Part shown: piece by piece, positions 62,800-64,000 of the stretch
How positions within the stretch are numbered: the first letter of the stretch is position 1
How the letters are laid out: each line of letters starts with the position of its first letter
NCBI GenBank assembly: GCA_965218495.1
Contig: OZ244626.1
Location: 3,472,001 to 3,536,000, forward strand
Direction of reading: 5' to 3'
Source: G965218495 sp965218495
GTDB taxonomy: Bacteria; Bacteroidota; Rhodothermia; Rhodothermales; Bin80
DNA: 64,000 nucleotides
Notes under the pieces: model-generated
What the model was told of the DNA's origin: nothing
Database searches by the model: none
What the model saw: only the letters and a program-made list of their open reading frames with translations
Position numbers and translations under genes: made by a program

Positions 62800-63640
62800 A
62801 GTGCCAGGCAGGCGGGAGTTCACGCTATTATGCTATGTGTAACATGGGGCTCACTATATACTTTGGGTCGCACCATGACGAAGTTGGGTCGGGTTGACTA
62901 CGCGATAGAGCATTGGGCTACGCTGCCAATCGGCCCAGGCGGCGCGCGCATTCCAAGGCTTCGAAAACGGTGCAGATAGTGAGAGCCCGATTGCGCCCAG
63001 TTAGCCGCGCACGCTTGAGCAACTAACGCAACTGCGCGCCCGCAGCCTTCGTGGTGCCCCGCGGATGCTCCCGGTCCATCAGGGGCGCACGATCCTGCGC
63101 GGGCCCGACGAAAACGTGCCCAAGATCCTGGAGCTTGTATACCTGGTCCGGAACATTTACCGGCTCCGAAACAACTGCGCCCAAGGCAAGTGGTCTTGCC
63201 ACATGCGGCGAACGCTGCGCCGCCACCAACGAGTTTCGGCTTTAGGCTTCCAGGGTTCGAAGGAGTTTCATGCAGCCGGTCCACTGCGGACGACCGCGCG
63301 CATCTTTAGAATTCAACTTCTCACAAACAATTCCACCGATCCCTGTCCGGCTTTGGTCGCACAGGGCGGCCAGAGTCACCAACAAGGCCGACTCCGAATT
63401 CGAAAGCGTACCCAGAATCTGAAACTGCGCCCCCATAACGATTCGCAAACCGCTTCAGAGCCCGTTGCTAAAACTTAGTTGTGGCTGATGGCCAGGCCTA
63501 GTCCGGTCCGCGTGCGTACCTGGCGGCCAACGCCACTGTTCAGCGACGGGCCCCAGCACGTCTGGCGACTTCCCTGTTTCGCTGCCGGAAAGGGCCCTGA
63601 TCTACCAGGATTCAGCCCGCATCCTGGCAGTGTGCCCACA
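62800..63640. other. Degenerate stretch without recognisable gene
   Basis: Many short frames on both strands; two minus-strand pieces (VYKLQDLGHVFVGPAQDRAP around 63130; SALLVTLAALCDQSRTGIGG around 63350) look protein-like but I cannot name them. Probably decayed coding sequence. Confidence 0.4.
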
Positions 63641-63649
63641 CGATCAGCA

Positions 63650-64000
63650 CTCCGACCGATCGGCGCCTGCCATCGAGACCCGATCCGTACCGAAGCGTTC
63701 GACGGCCTCAAGCGTCTCGCGCACGTCGTCCCACGTAGTCGTGTGATTCAGAATGCAGACTGGTCGACGAGATGAATGCGCGGTCTTCCCAGAATACACG
63801 CGCGAGCACGTGCCGGTTGAGTGCTTCCAGCGCGACTTCGTTACTGCCGCAGCGGGTGTTTACACGGAAGCAGACGATTCCGAGCGACGCCGGATACATG
63901 AGTTCGAGGACCTCGCTGGCACGGATGTACTCCGCGGCACGGCTGGCCAGCTCCATCCCCTTCGATACGGCCTGCCGGAAGGCTGCCATCCCGAAGGTCT
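63650..64000 (-). pseudogene. PLP-dependent decarboxylase remnant, cut by window end
   Basis: The frame at 63989-63770 reads like the C-terminal third of a pyridoxal-dependent decarboxylase (aromatic amino acid decarboxylase family): ELASRAAEYIRASEVLELM, YPASLGIVCFRVN, ALNRHVLARVFWEDRAFISS. After STSLH the expected continuation ILNHTTTWDDVRETLEAVER is found in another frame, with about eight or nine residues missing, so an internal deletion plus frameshift has inactivated it. The upstream part lies beyond the window. Confidence 0.75.

Overview
The window looks like chromosome from a Bacteroidota-type bacterium, most likely near the Rhodothermia/Balneolia side (moderate confidence). The reasons are: a Bacteroidota-style DnaA N-terminus; the order rplM-rpsI-rpsB-tsf-pyrH-frr; the yceD-rpmF-plsX-fabH-fabD-fabG cluster; weak or absent Shine-Dalgarno sequences at most starts; and high GC. 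Several decayed genes and a very heavy load of insertion sequences suggest a genome undergoing IS expansion and gene loss.

Layout. 1-5137: an IS4/IS1634-like transposase, then an unusual IS256-family element holding two translationally coupled genes and two RT-less group II introns. 5397-13550: a secreted TagO-like protein, a three-gene membrane operon (flippase-like protein, DUF3047, MMPL exporter), a MaoC hydratase, recF and murQ. 13807-20017: a Fic protein with small upstream ORFs, and a divergent membrane-anchored T5orf172 gene split by an IS110 insertion. 20956-34326: one 13.4-kb stack of nested elements. An 1832-bp IS1380 element (II) contains IS110-A and IS1380-I; IS110-A in turn contains IS110-B, IS110-C and a second IS1380-I; the first IS1380-I contains a group II intron and a second IS256 element. 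Every layer can be peeled off at exact target duplications or AG cores, and the residual lengths agree to the base. 34920-35136: three parS sites. 35162-52471: mfd, a WYL regulator, rsmG-mnmG-mnmE-yidC-rnpA-rpmH (minus strand), tRNA-Gly and tRNA-Val, a lipoprotein, a DEAD-box helicase and the fatty-acid/phospholipid initiation cluster. 52472-52998: probable oriC, followed by dnaA and dnaN. 55776-59852: the ribosomal/translation operon and tRNA-Ser. 60216-64000: gene graveyard (frameshifted IorB-type molybdoenzyme, IS3-type integrase remnant, PLP decarboxylase remnant).

How it works together. The housekeeping part is a typical origin-proximal region: initiator, clamp, recF, parS sites, tRNA-modification and membrane-insertion genes, translation factors. 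The accessory part is dominated by mobile DNA. Its most unusual member is the IS256-family element: its first gene encodes a full-length relative of the transposase core in which all three catalytic acidic residues are replaced, and it overlaps the intact transposase by ATGA in both copies. The IS110 elements carry long conserved noncoding right ends that probably encode bridge/seek RNAs, and their junctions show AG-core recombination, including one apparent self-targeting event.
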